Assembly (NCBI GenBank): GCA_027924585.1
Contig: BSBM01001920.1
Span: 77,501-141,500 of the forward strand
Source: Larix kaempferi
Lineage: Eukaryota > Streptophyta > Pinopsida > Pinales > Pinaceae
DNA length: 64,000 nt
Direction of reading: 5' to 3'
The position numbers were made by a program, and so were the translations under genes. Shown here one piece after another: positions 51,799 to 63,386 of the stretch (the first letter of the stretch is position 1; every line of letters starts with the position of its first letter). Below the pieces are notes generated by a model, which saw only the letters and a list, made by a program, of their open reading frames with translations, did not search any database and was not told the origin of the DNA.

Positions 51799-53447
51799 AG
51801 TAAGGGAGTGTGTAGTTTTTGCACACAGGGTCAACTTTGCAAAATCATCCACCGGGCACTTATGGCTAGCGTTCCCACCTGGAACCTTCCTAGACAGACT
51901 TGCAGGAATCCTCGGAACCCGGTTTTGTTGCACGGTTGGAATTCTATGCCCCCGGTAGGTATCCAGTAGGTGTCCCTGAAGGCCTTTTGGATGCGAGACG
52001 AAACGAGCAATAGAATGACGACCGTAGCTCGGATCGACAAACCGTCAAATCCATTGGATTTAGGACATCGGGATAGTGCTAAAAGTGCCCCTCTCCTCTG
52101 GTCCCATGACCCAGGTGTCATCTTGTAGGTACATTTTGGAAACTAGGGTTTTGCTCAGTAAGGGATGTGCAATTTTTGCACATTGGATTCAAATTTGCAA
52201 AATCATCAACCAGGGACTTATGGATAGACTTCCTAGCTGGAACCTTCCTAGACACACTTGCAAGACTTCGCGGAACCCAATTTTGTTGCATGGTTGGAAT
52301 TCTATTCCCCCGGTAGGTATCCAACAGGTGTCCCTGAAGGACTTTTGGATGCGAGACGGAATGAGCCATAGAATGATGATCGTGGCTCTGATCAACAAAC
52401 CGTCAAATCCATTGGATTCAGGACATTGGGATAGTGCTAGGGGTGCCCCTCTCCGCCGGTCCCATGGCCCAAGTGTCTTCTTATAGGTCCATTTTGGAAA
52501 CTAGGGTTTTGCTCAGTAAGGGAGTGTGCAATTTTTGCACACGGGGGTCAAATTTACAAAATCATCCACCGGGAACTTATGGATAGTGTTCCCAGTTGGA
52601 ACCTTCCTAGACACACTTACAGGACTCCCCGTAACCAGGTTTTGTTGCATGGTTGGAATTTTATGCCCCTGGTAGGTATCCAGCAGGTGTCCCTAAAGGC
52701 CTTCTAGATGCGAGACAGAATGAGCCATAGAATGAAGACCGTGGATCGGATCCACAAACCGTCAACTCTGTTGGATTCAAGACATCGGGATAGTGTTAGG
52801 AGTGCCCCTCTCCACCAGTCCCATGGCCCAGGTGTCTTCTTGTACGTCCATTTTGGAAACTAGGGTTTTGCTCAGTAAGTGAGTGTGCAATTTTTGGACA
52901 CGGGGGTCAAATTTGCAAAATCACCCACCGGGAACGTATGGCTCGCATTCCCAGCTGGAACCTTCCAAGACACACTTGCAGGACTCCCTGGAAACCATTT
53001 TTGTTGAACGGTTGGAATTCTACGTCCCCAGTAAGTACCCAACATGTGTCCCTGAAGGCCTTTTGGATGCGAGACGGAACGAGCCATAAAATGACGACCG
53101 TGGCTCGGATCGACAAACCGTTGACTCCGTTGGATTTAGGACATTGGGATAGTGCTAGGGGTGCCCTTCTCCCCTGGTCCCATGGCCCAGGTGTCATCTT
53201 GTAGGTCCATTTTGGAATCTAGGGTTTTTCTCAATAAGGGAGTGTGCAATTTTTGCACATGGGGGTCAAATTTGCAAAATCATCCACTGGGCACTTATGG
53301 ATAGTGTTCCCAGTTGGAACCTTCCTAGACACACTTGCAGGACTCCCTGGAACCCAGTTTTGTTGCACGGTTGGAATTCTATGTCCCTGGTAGGTATCTA
53401 GCAAGTGTCCCTGAAGACCTTTTGGATGCGAGACGGAAGGAGCCATA
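51799..53447 (+). repeat. 360-bp satellite array C (about 4.6 units)
   Basis: Unit starts at 51799, 52158, 52516, 52875 and 53233. Same unit order and orientation as array B, being part of the duplication. Confidence 0.93.
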
Positions 53448-53448
53448 G

Positions 53449-54693
53449 ACACATAAAGCTCATTATATCTTTCAGTCAGTCTCTCATTTTTCTCCTTGAT
53501 GACCCTCTGGAGTATCTCGCGTTCATAATCCTGCTGGAGGAGTCGGCTGATTTTCTGTGAGGTAGAAATCCTTGCATTATGAATTGGTCCCTCAGTCACC
53601 TGCTGAGTTTGTTCTTCCACAGGTGTAGGGGAGGGTAAATTTACACATCTGAATCCCTGCTCTTCCACAGGTGTAGGTGAAGGCAAATTTACATAGTCAT
53701 TCTCTTATTCCATCATGGATGGGGCTGCTTCCTAGGGGTTTTTGTTCTATTGCTACAACCTCATTTTCTGCTCCAGCTTCCTGCAATTCATCCTCCTCCG
53801 AATCGGTGTATGGGAAGTTTAAAAGATTTGTACTCTTTGAAGGGGTTTCTTCTGAAACAAGACCCTCATCCTCAGCCTTATCTCTAAATGCTAGTTTCCT
53901 TTTGGCTTTCTTCGCCTTTGGAATTGAGGAAAGGGGTCCGATTGAAATTAGGGGAATAACCCTCCTTTTCCTTTTTCCACTTCTGGGGGTGGAAGACTTC
54001 TTTCCATCCTCCGGTTGTAATTCTATTTCGAACCCACTCCAGAACAGGAAGAAAGCCCAGTTCGTGCTTTTCCTTTGCAATAACTCAGAGACCAAGAGTT
54101 TTATCAGACCATGGTGGTACAATCTGCCTACAATTTTGGTAGGATGGGATTTTGGTGAGGCTCTTGTGGAGGTAGAAAGGGATATTTAGAGAGCTCTTGC
54201 CAGTGAAGTGATCCAGTAGTCTAAAATGGTAAATTAGCACCCTGTTATACCTGCCCTCACAGGTTATATAGACTAGAATGGACTTCAATAAAAGCTGCCA
54301 TTTATCCTCCAGATATGACATGGGAATGTCTTTTTTCCAAATCAGGTTCCTATGCTCCGATTTCAGGTATGATTGAAATTCGAAATCCTTTTTGACAGTG
54401 GTCTTAAACTAGTTTTCTCTGGTTGTTGGAAGTTCTATTACCTGGGCTATAAGGGCCTTGTCTACCTGGAATTCTTCCTTGCTTATCACAGCCTTACTGT
54501 CATCAAACGTGAGGGAAAATGCTTCGGCCACCTGTTGATGAGAACCTTGTAGCTTTTTGCAGAAATTATAGCAACCGACATTCTTAAAAAATTGGCATAC
54601 GTCGGGGTGTGCCTCCAGGTAGCAGATGTCGCTCAATTCCTTTCTCAAGACTGCTCCTCCTCCTTTCTTCATCAGTAACTTGCTCGCTGGCAC
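53449..54693 (-). pseudogene. U3-encoded protein in the left LTR (unknown family)
   Basis: Frame from 54693 (first ATG at 54675) to 54085 with one TAG at 54409. It then shifts frame to 54122-53697 and again to 53686-53449. The first part is globular (KSILVYITCEGRYNRVLIYH). The middle is rich in KR and acidic patches (RSGKRKRR, DSEEDE). The end has a duplicated PSPTPVEEQ motif and a coiled-coil start (RVIKEKNERLTERYNELYV). The continuation is in the right LTR (63611-63387), giving roughly 490 residues. Function unknown; similar layout to, but no clear identity with, the protein in the 5,050-bp LTR. Confidence 0.55.
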
Positions 54694-55146
54694 CTGCTGC
54701 TCAAATCGGGACTGAGGGAGAGACGGGGAAATAGGGAGAAAAAGAGCTCAATCGACGTGGTGAGGGCGAAAACAGAAAGGTGGTGTGGCTTTTCGGGAGC
54801 TGACTCCGAGGGTACGAAAAGGTGGATAATCATGAGGGCGTAATGATGGCTACTGCGGCATGATTGCACCGGGGGAATGATTTTTTAGAAATGTTGTAAT
54901 GTGGATGGTAAATGATGTCCGTCCTGTCAGAGTTATGGCGATGGCGTCCGGCCTTCCCTCGGGGTAAATCGTGTTTTCACTGAAATGACCCTTTCAGCGG
55001 CTAAGCCATGATGGGTTCCCTGTATTATGACCAAAACCCCCGATTTGACGTGTCCACCGATCGACGCTAACTCCCTTTTGGACAGTCGATAATCCGCCCT
55101 TAACCCCATTTGCCGCCGAAAAATGATCTTAACCAGTGCTTTTTGC

Positions 55147-55518
55147 TTTCGGTGGCTGCAGACAACCTAGCCTTTGGATGTTAAGCTATGGAAAGTACCT
55201 TCCTTTTCGTGGTTAATGAACACCGTCGTGTTCTCCCAAACCCCCGAAACGACCGCATGGATTGTGAAAATGACCTTTTCTTTTCGGTAGCTACGGAAGG
55301 TTCTAAACTTGCACTGCGAACTACAGAAAACATTTACCTTTTGGTGGCTAATGAACACCATCGCATTCGCCCAAACCACCGAAAACTGCCCCACAACTCA
55401 TGCTGTAATTTTTCCCTTTTGGTAGCTAGAGCGTATTTTCTTTCACACAATAAGCTGCCAAAAATAGGGTTTTCGGTAGCTAATGAACCATTTCCAGGCT
55501 CTCCTAAGCTACCGAAAC
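55147..55518. repeat. Inverted-repeat units TTCGGTRGCT / AGCYACCGAA in the left LTR
   Basis: About four units in which TTTTGGTGGCTAATGAAC or a variant is followed 20-30 bases later by a complementary CCCAAACCACCGAAAAC or variant. Each could fold into a hairpin. Similar units lie at 63100-63340 on the other side of the U3 reading frame. Confidence 0.7.
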
Positions 55519-55876
55519 CTGAAAATTGCCTTTTGAAGGAGAGTTAGCTTTAAAAAGTTATTTTAGACTTCGTTACTTTCTTCAACCTATCAGACCGGAA
55601 CTTTAAACACATGGGAAAAACAAAAATGAAAAACTTCCTATCACCTAGACACCATGATTAGTCTATGTTTATTTCAGAGATAACATCTGGATCCTACTTG
55701 GGGATGGAAACCTCCCAGCGAGGTTCCATGAACTGCAGACCAAATGCCTTTCCTAAAAAACAAACAAAACTCTAACCCTAACTTCTAGTGTTCCATTGGG
55801 CATGGAGTTATTTGCAAACAAAACAAAAACAAAACTGAAAACAAAATGATATTTATAGTGACCAGGCTGTGAAGCC

Positions 55877-58825
55877 TCAGACGAAATAAAGTTTTAGGAA
55901 ATGCCCATTGACCGGGCCACCAAACATCTCTTAACCTTCCAGACTTTGCAGGTTGAAGGTATTGTTCTACTTTTCCTGAGCTATCACGTAAGGACCTGTC
56001 TAGAGAGAATCAAACTTGCCATGCTTGCCTTTGTCCTGCCTGGGGGCATCCCATTTCAATACCCAATCCCCCACCTGAAAAGTGTCCATCTTGGCCTTCT
56101 TGTCAAAAGTACCCTTTTTTTTCCTGATGAGCTTCTGACCTTTCCACTAGTTGTTCTATGGTCTGCTGCAATTCAACCAAATCCAGCATTCTTCTCACCA
56201 TATCATTCGGTTCGTCTTGTTCCTCCTGAATGGATTTAGTCACTGGCAGGATTAACTGGATTGGGAAAATGGCATCGGTGCCATAAACCAATCTAAAGGG
56301 AGAGGTCCCTATAGATTTCTTATTTGTCACCCTGTCAGCCCAGAGAGCAAATTTTAGCTTAGAATCCCAACTCCTTTGATTTTCCTCCAATAGTTTTTTG
56401 ATGATCTTGACCAGACTTTTATTGGAAGATTCAGCGAGGCCATTGCCTTGAGGGTAGTAGGGGGTGGAGTGAACTAACTGGATGCCCATTGATTCACACA
56501 TGTGGACTAACTCTTTATCTTTGAAAGCAAGTGCATTATCAGTTACCATCCTTTTTGGGAAACCGAATCTGGTGATGATGTTTTCATATAGAAATTTGAT
56601 GATAATTTGATGGTTAGCATTCCTGGTGGGGATTGCCTCTATCCATTTGGTGAAATAGTTAGTGGCTACCAAGATCCGTCGGTGCTGACCACTAGATGAA
56701 GGATTGATCTCCCCTATGAAGTCAAGGCCCCATTGTTGGAAATGACCATTTACCACAATAGGCTTCAAGGGGAGGGATTTCAGCTGCTATTTTCCCGTGA
56801 ATCTTTGGCATTTGTCACAAGTTTTCACAAAAGTGTATACGTCAGAGAACATACAAGGCCAATAGTACCCATCCCTCAAAATATCATGGGTAGTAGTTTT
56901 CTAGTAGTGATTCCCCCCACACATGCTTGAATGGAAGTGATGCATGACTTGACCTGACTCTTCTTTGTCCAAACGCCTTAACAGAACTCCAGCAGGGTCT
57001 TTCCAGTACAACAGATTTCCACTTATGCAAAAATTTGCAGATTTAAGCTTGAGAGATTGTGCCTAAGTTGAACTAAGCCTAGGTGGAACTTCTAAATTCT
57101 GCAAGAAATGAATGATACCTGAATACCACTCACATGAGAGCATATTTTCAGCCACTTGTTGGCTGTTACATTGTTCTGCTGCAGCTGCTTCTGTTGGCGA
57201 ATTCTTAGAATTTGTTCCGATGAAATTAATGTCTAACAGTTTGCAATTCTCTTCAGCCATCAGTTTGGCCAGACCTTGGCCCTTTATTAACCTGGTGGGC
57301 TTCACCTTTATGTCAAATTCAATCAGCTTGGCGATCCATTTGGCCCTCTTACCATCAATGTTAGGCTGAGTTAGAACATCCTTCACAGAAGCTGACGGGA
57401 CATAGGCTATAACCTTTGCATGCAAGACATAAATTCGGAATGCTTTTAATGATTTAATTAGAGCATAGGCCCGTTTCTCTATGGGATCATACTTCAGTTC
57501 AACATCCCTCAATGTTTTGCTGAAGAAAGCAATCGGATGATCGAGCCCCTCTTCATCTTTCTGTAGCAAGACCACTGCCACTGTATTGCAGGAGGCGAAA
57601 GAGAAAATGTAGAACTCCTTGGTGTAATCTGGGCTGAATAGAGTAGGGGCCTCCATGATGGCCTGTTTGATGGCTTCAAAAGAATGTCTTTCCTATTCTA
57701 TCCATTTGGTTTCAGCTCCCTTTTTCAGCATGGAGGTTATATGCTTTACCAACTCAAAAAAATTCAGAATAAATCTCCTGAAGAAATTTATCTTACCAAG
57801 GAAAGATTGGATATCCTTTTTCGACCTTGGTAGAGATAACTTATGAATCGCTTCGACCCAAACTGTGACTTCTTGGGATTCAAAGAAATTCCAAATTGTT
57901 TGCATTTCAGGAAGACCTCTCTTAGGTCCTGCAAATGTTCCTCGTGACTGTTTGAGTATACTGTGATATCATTGAGGTATATGAGGACAAACTTATCCTT
58001 AATCCCCACAAATGCGATATCCATGGCCCTCTGAAAAGTGGCCCCGACATTCATCAATACAAACGGCATCTTGGCGTACATGAAGGTACCCCAGGGAGTG
58101 GTAAAGGTTGTCTTCTCCTGATCATCGGGGTGCACAGAAATTTGATTATAGCCTAAGAAGCCATCTAGAAAAGACATGACCCTAGCTCCTGACACTCTCT
58201 ACAGTAAGTGCTCCATCTTGAGCAGAGGGTAGTTATCTTTTTGGGAGCCCTTGTTTAGGTTCCTAAAATCGACACATAACCTGACTTCACCATTCTTCTT
58301 CCTTACTATCACCAGATTTGCGACCCATTTAGAATACCTCAGCGGGATTATGATCTTAGCATCAAGGAGCCTTTTTATTTAACTCTCGATCACAGGTAAT
58401 AGGAGAGGGTTGATAGGCCTTAGCTTATGTTTAAAAGGGGTGATGCCCTTTTCCAATGGAATTCTATGCTGAATGGTGTCTTCATCGTAAGTTTTCAGGT
58501 CACTGTATTCCCAAGCCAAGACATCTGCAAAATTCTTTACCAGGCTGCAGTAATCTGACTGTTGATCAACTGTCAATTCCATGGACAGATTTATGAATTT
58601 AGGGTGATCTTGGCTGCCTATGTTTTGTTCATGGACAGCTGGGTCTTTTTCCTCAGTCACAGGTTTAAAGGGGATGTCATTATGGTAAAAAATCCTTTCG
58701 AGAGGTACTAGGCCCCTAGGTATATGATTTCCTGGCAATTGGACAATGTCATGTTGGCCTATTTTCCCCTTCAATCTAGATTTCTGAGACTCTTCTATAT
58801 TCAGATTCTCTTGGTCAATGTGCAT
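55877..58825 (-). pseudogene. RT, RNase H and integrase region of the Tat element, decayed
   Basis: 58825-57788 holds RT. It has VRLCVDFRNLNKGSQKDNYPL, FLDGFLGYNQI and GATFQRAMD, but the catalytic box reads YLND, not YxDD. Stops are at 58379-58381 and near 58200. A frameshift near 57890 leads to 57905-57063: an RT tail, then a gypsy RNase H whose first catalytic position is changed (FASCN). The integrase finger CDKC (about 56800) precedes a core at 56768-56103 with LDFIGEI, TDNALAFK and GLAES. A further shift gives the C-terminal GPYVIAQ and VNGHFLKLYF, ending at 55877. Loss of the first RNase H active site is normal for Tat elements that carry a second domain. Confidence 0.85.
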
Positions 58826-58846
58826 ATCAGAAAATTCATCAACAAC

Positions 58847-59404
58847 CTAGAGGAACCTACTGAGCTCATCATCATTCTCAAAAACTTTCCAAAACTTGAC
58901 ATTGTCGAGTAAGGATGGCCTGTACCTGACTTGGATACCATAATTCAACTTGGGAGGCATGGGAGGAACGAATGTGCTAGTAGAGACAACAAGGGAATCG
59001 GCCAGGTGGTTCATGGCTCGTGGGATATAAGAAATCTCAAAAAACATGAAGGAATATCTGAGTTTCCATACCTCATCTCTGTATGACTTCAGCCTGACGT
59101 TCTTTGCCTGATAATTTCCGTTTACTTGCTGTATGATGAGCTCCGCATCCCCAAAAAATTTTAGGCACATGATTCCCATTTCTTTGGCATCTTTGACTCC
59201 CAACAGCAAAGCCTCATACTCTGCTATATTATTTGTGGTTTTGAATTCCAGTTTATAAGACAAATGGGTAACATCCTTCAAAGGAGAGATCAAGACTACA
59301 CCTGCACCTACTGAAGCCTGGGTACTGGCACCATCAAAAAACATGCTCCACACAGCAGTGGTTACTTCCTCAGGTGGATGGCCAGTGGGCTTGGTGAGTT
59401 GCAA
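58847..59404 (-). pseudogene. Archaeal-type RNase H domain lying before RT
   Basis: An open frame of 185 codons with FFDGAST, NNIAEYEALLLG, GDAELIIQQVNG and NHLADSLV, i.e. all four expected acidic positions (D, E, D, D). This domain degrades the RNA strand during reverse transcription. It continues in frame, after one stop at 58847, into the RT N-terminus and lies downstream of the protease. In Tat elements as usually described it lies between the first RNase H and integrase. It is the least damaged part of the polyprotein. Confidence 0.85.
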
Positions 59405-59478
59405 ATGGGCTGGCTGTTCATCATCTATTTGCAGGATGCATGCCCCAAAATCTGTATCTACTGCGTAGATGGGGTGGT

Positions 59479-62070
59479 TTACTTCTCATTGCTGATGACA
59501 TAAGCCAACCGGTTTTCCCTATAGAGCCTTTTAGTTTCTCCTCCAAACATAGGAATGGTAGCATAAGTTAGATCCATCTGTAGGGTACCCCCTAGCCACT
59601 TACTCCATGACCATGACAATAGGATACCAAACTTAGGTGGGATGTCAGAAACCACTACATCCATTACTATACTTTTCGAAGGCAGCTGAGTCAGGTTTAT
59701 GACAAGATCCTTTATGAGGCCCAGGCATCTAACTTTTCTGGAATCAAAAGAGAAGAGATCATGGTAGGGTGTTGTGATGCTAAGCCCAAGTTCGTCCATC
59801 ACAGCTTTAGGCATAAGGTTGTGAGAGGCTCCTGAGTTGAGTAAGCAATTGTGAAGAATTTTGTCATGAATGTTTAAGGATATATCAAAAGGTGGGCAGG
59901 ACCTATCCTATTCTTCAACCATGGGGCCTAGGGTTACTATAGGCTTATCGTCTTGTAAATTCACAAAGTTAGCATCTACGAGTGCTTTTGGTTGGAGGGA
60001 TTTCAGTATGGATGACTTGAAGGAATCATTTTTCATCAGCTCGATTAGTGGAAAATGGATTTTTATTTTCTCAATCTTAGTTTCGAGATTGAAGGAGTAG
60101 GGAAACTTGTCATTGATTCTTGTCTCTTGGGCTAGAGCTGTAAGTTGGCCCGGATCTGAGGCAGATGGAAAAGATGGTCTTTGTTGCTGTTTTGCAAGAG
60201 CGATAACTTGTTTTGTAGGAGCAGTAGGATGCTATTTTGACAAAGTGACAGACTGTTTTGCAGGAGCAGTAGGCTGCTTCGTGGGGGCAGGCGTCTTCTT
60301 CCCAAGAGAAAGGGTTAAAGGTTTCTTAGCAGCAGTCCCGGACCTCAAATCATAGCTCCTTTGATCATCAGCCTGATATAGTGATTCCTCGGTGATTTGT
60401 TCATTCATGAGGGATTCCTTATAATCATATTGTGTCAGGAAGGCAAGGTCAACCTTATCCTCCATGTAGTTGACATTGTCTTCTTCTTCTGCTTCTCCTT
60501 GAATGAGTTCCTGTTCTTCTTCTAATACTGCATGTTGAAAAGGGGCTCTGATCCTTTGTTCTTTAGCAGGATTCCTGTCTCTCTGGAGGGTCGGAACCTG
60601 TGGGCCATTTCTTCTATAAGGGGGAGCATTGGTGTTCCTGGGAACCAACTCATTCGGCCCTTTACTTCTCGCAGATGGCTAGCCTTGCAATTTTAGCTTG
60701 GACATTTCGAAGGTCAGGCTGTCCAGCATTTTAGCCATTTTTTCTAGGTTAGTTCCTGACAAGGAGGAGGAATTTGGGGTCTGCCTTTTCTTGTCGATTT
60801 TTCCTTTGAGGATCTTAGATGCAACCATGTTTGAATCAACTTCGAGTGCAGAATCCTGCATGAGCAATAAAGAGGCATCTCTTCTTTCTGGGAGATGGAG
60901 GCAAAAGTCAGGGTCAAAAGCATTGGCATAAGTGATCCTGGCAGAGGTATCCATAGGTTTGATTTGAGCAGGGATTTTGCTAAAAAATTTATTAAACCTC
61001 TTCGTGGAAGCTGACACAGACTCACCACTTCCTCTCTTCAAATTATCAAATTCTGTGAGATAATAAAGGTGGTCTCTTCTTTCCCCCCAATGTTTCAAAA
61101 AAAATTCATCCAGGGCCTCGATGTCATTTATTGATCCAGCGGGTAGCTCTTTAAACCACTTTCTTACTTGACCATCCAAACTTTGCACAAACACCCTAGT
61201 CCATACATCTTCGTGCTCGATATTGATATTCTCAGCATAGCTATAAAACGCCTCCAAGTCCTCCTCGGCTGTAAAATCCCCTTCCCCGGTGAATTCAGGC
61301 ATATATTTTTGGTAATCTCCGGTAGGCATAGCAGAAAGGGGATTAGGAAAATTTAGAGGGGCATACCTAGCAAGGAGGATCTTCTCCATTTTGGTCAGAG
61401 GGACATCCATGGTGGGTGTGGCTACTAAAGGGATGGCAGAAAGCAATTTGGGTGTGGACGGTAGCTGAGTAGGTATAGGCAACGATGAAAGTGGAGGTTT
61501 TGTTTCAGTGGAGTCTCCAAAAATGGGGGTGAAACAGATTGATGGCTGTTCTGGGAAATCGGTTTTCTTACTGGACTGTGCAAGTAAAGAGGACATCCTT
61601 TGCTCACGTTGGTCTAAAAGGTCCTGAAATATGTTTTCAATGGAAAGTATGTTGGTGTAAAAAAAGGGGTACTTCTCTTCTGGTTCAGTCAGTGAGGGCT
61701 GCAGGTAGGAGGAACAACCTTCTTCTTTGATGGATTCTAGGATTTATTTTCCTAGGTTAGCTCGGGTAGCAGAATCAGGGCTACGGACTTGGGTAGTAGA
61801 AATGGATGAGGATACTTGGGCCCATAAATCTTATGCTCTACTTATAATTTCTTGTGAACCAACTGTTTCAGAAAATGGAGATTCAAAAGGAATTTCATCT
61901 GATGATACCGAAGAAATACCTCTGGTAAGGCCTGATGTAGTTCTCCTTGTGGATCTGGAAATCTGTCTCTGCGTAGTCCTTCGTCTCCTTATAATCTGTT
62001 CGGGATCTGAAATACGTGTCACTGGTGGCCTTTGAGGATTTGATCTGGTACTTGGTCTTCTTGAAGCCAC
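59479..62070 (-). pseudogene. Gag and protease region of the Tat element
   Basis: One continuous frame from MASRRPSTRS at 62070 to 59479, broken only by stops (61831, about 61750, 60679, 60232, about 59910). The Gag capsid-like domain is at 61330-60820 (FTGEGDFTAEEDLEAF, VRKWFKELP, FLKHWGERRDHLYYLTEF). A charged linker follows. The protease reads LLNSGASHNLMP (about 59840), with Asn where the catalytic Asp should be. Most stops are TAG/TAA at places where CAG/CAA fits. Confidence 0.82.
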
Positions 62071-62187
62071 TTCATTCCAATGGAGTCGCTAGATAGATGA
62101 TTACAACCGAAATAATGCCCAGTCTTTGTCTATCATCAAAGCTGGAACCGTGTCGTCTCCCAGGGAAGCTGCTGCTTCAATAATATT

Positions 62188-62205
62188 TCCCCGGCAATGG
62201 CACCA
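62188..62205 (-). other. Primer-binding site, tRNA-Asp type with two transitions
   Basis: The minus strand reads TGGTGCCATTGCCGGGGA three bases inside the LTR. It differs from the Tat/Athila tRNA-Asp site TGGCGCCGTTGCCGGGGA only by CG to TG and CG to CA changes, as methyl-cytosine decay would produce. Confidence 0.85.
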
Positions 62206-62713
62206 AAATGTTATCACTCCAGGAATCTCTCCTAGGTTGTGTTTCAGAGATGCCTGGTAACTTAAACTTATCTTAAATGATGGGGTTTGTTTGGATCAAA
62301 TTGGATGAATGAGATCAAAACTCACACGCTCAGAACACACATAGGGACGCTCAGGGAGACAAGGCTTTGACTACTGCTGTTCAGCGGGTTGCTAAAAGGT
62401 TAATGGGAGTGAATCCTTATCATGTCAGCAGACTCATACACATAAATTTGTATATAAATGGTTAATCACAACAAAATAAATAACATGTATGTTCAGTTCT
62501 CAAATGCCAAAACAGGATAACAGCTATCTAGCATAGACAAGTGAGCATACAGGCAATAAACCATCCACTTTAAATACAGAAACATAAGAAAGAGAAATCT
62601 AAAAGAAAATAGTAAAAGAAGCTTATATTATCTGAGAAGTCACTGAAGTCTGGAAATACAAATATCGATCAGTCTCTCCAAAATCGAACCCACCTTCTAC
62701 TTCAGTCCTCGGC

Positions 62714-62719
62714 TTTATA
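62714..62719 (-). promoter_or_regulatory. TATA box of the Tat LTR
   Basis: The minus strand reads GGCTATAAAGCCGAGG about 505 bp before the LTR end. It places the coding region at 63387-64000 upstream of it, inside U3. Confidence 0.7.
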
Positions 62720-63386
62720 GCCATTACAATTTTTTTCAGATCCCAAAGATGGATCGAATATACTAAAAATAACAACTAAAACAGTTAATGAAAGTGTGAT
62801 AGAGTATTCTGATTACAATAACTGATTCTTGCTGATACACCTACGCTTGACAGCTGAAACGAGCCCCTAGGGGTTGGAGGATTAGTTTGAAACTGCTGTC
62901 TGCAAAAAACCTATAGGCGTCTTTTTCTAAAAATAGACAGAAATATTCCACTGTTCAGCTACCTGGCGCCCTCAGTCTGGGACCGGAGGTGATCATGATG
63001 CAATTGAGCGCTTATGGATTCCCTGGAAAACACCTGTAAGATGATCAGGCTAACAAAAAGGGGGTTTGATGCCCACAAACGGGCCTCTGTGTTTTTTGTG
63101 TTTTCGGTGGTTAACAAAACTGGGCTTGGAGGTGATAAGCAACCAAAAGCTTGGTATTTGGTGGTTAATGAATTAGATTTACACTTCGCCTAAACCACAG
63201 AATCGCTTCAAAGCGCTGGAAACCTTTATTTCTTTTCGGTGGCTGGGAGGACTCTACCTGTATGTCGCAAACCACAAAATCGAGATTCGGCAGCTAATGA
63301 ACAACTCCTATGTTCGCCCAAGCTACCGAAAACAGTGTATGATCCATCCTACAAAAATTTGAACAAAACTGTGTTTCCGTCCTTTG

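Larger units (their letters stand above)
50455..53447 (+). repeat. Direct duplication of 42278-45264 (offset about 8.18 kb)
   Basis: The block repeats, in order, the C-terminal end of the transposase-like gene, the right inverted repeat (51114-51140), the flank, and the first 4.6 satellite units. Landmarks are offset by 8176-8180 bases throughout. It starts in CCAAAACTAGAAG and ends mid-unit at GGAGCCATAG, where the Tat-lineage LTR begins. Confidence 0.92.
53449..55685 (-). repeat. 3' LTR of the Tat element, truncated
   Basis: The minus strand starts TGTTATCTCTG at 55685, pairing with the GATAACA end seen at 62209. The last roughly 1.4 kb is missing where satellite array C abuts. It contains hairpin-like units (55147-55518) and the U3 coding region. 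The polypurine tract before it is not clear. Confidence 0.78.
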
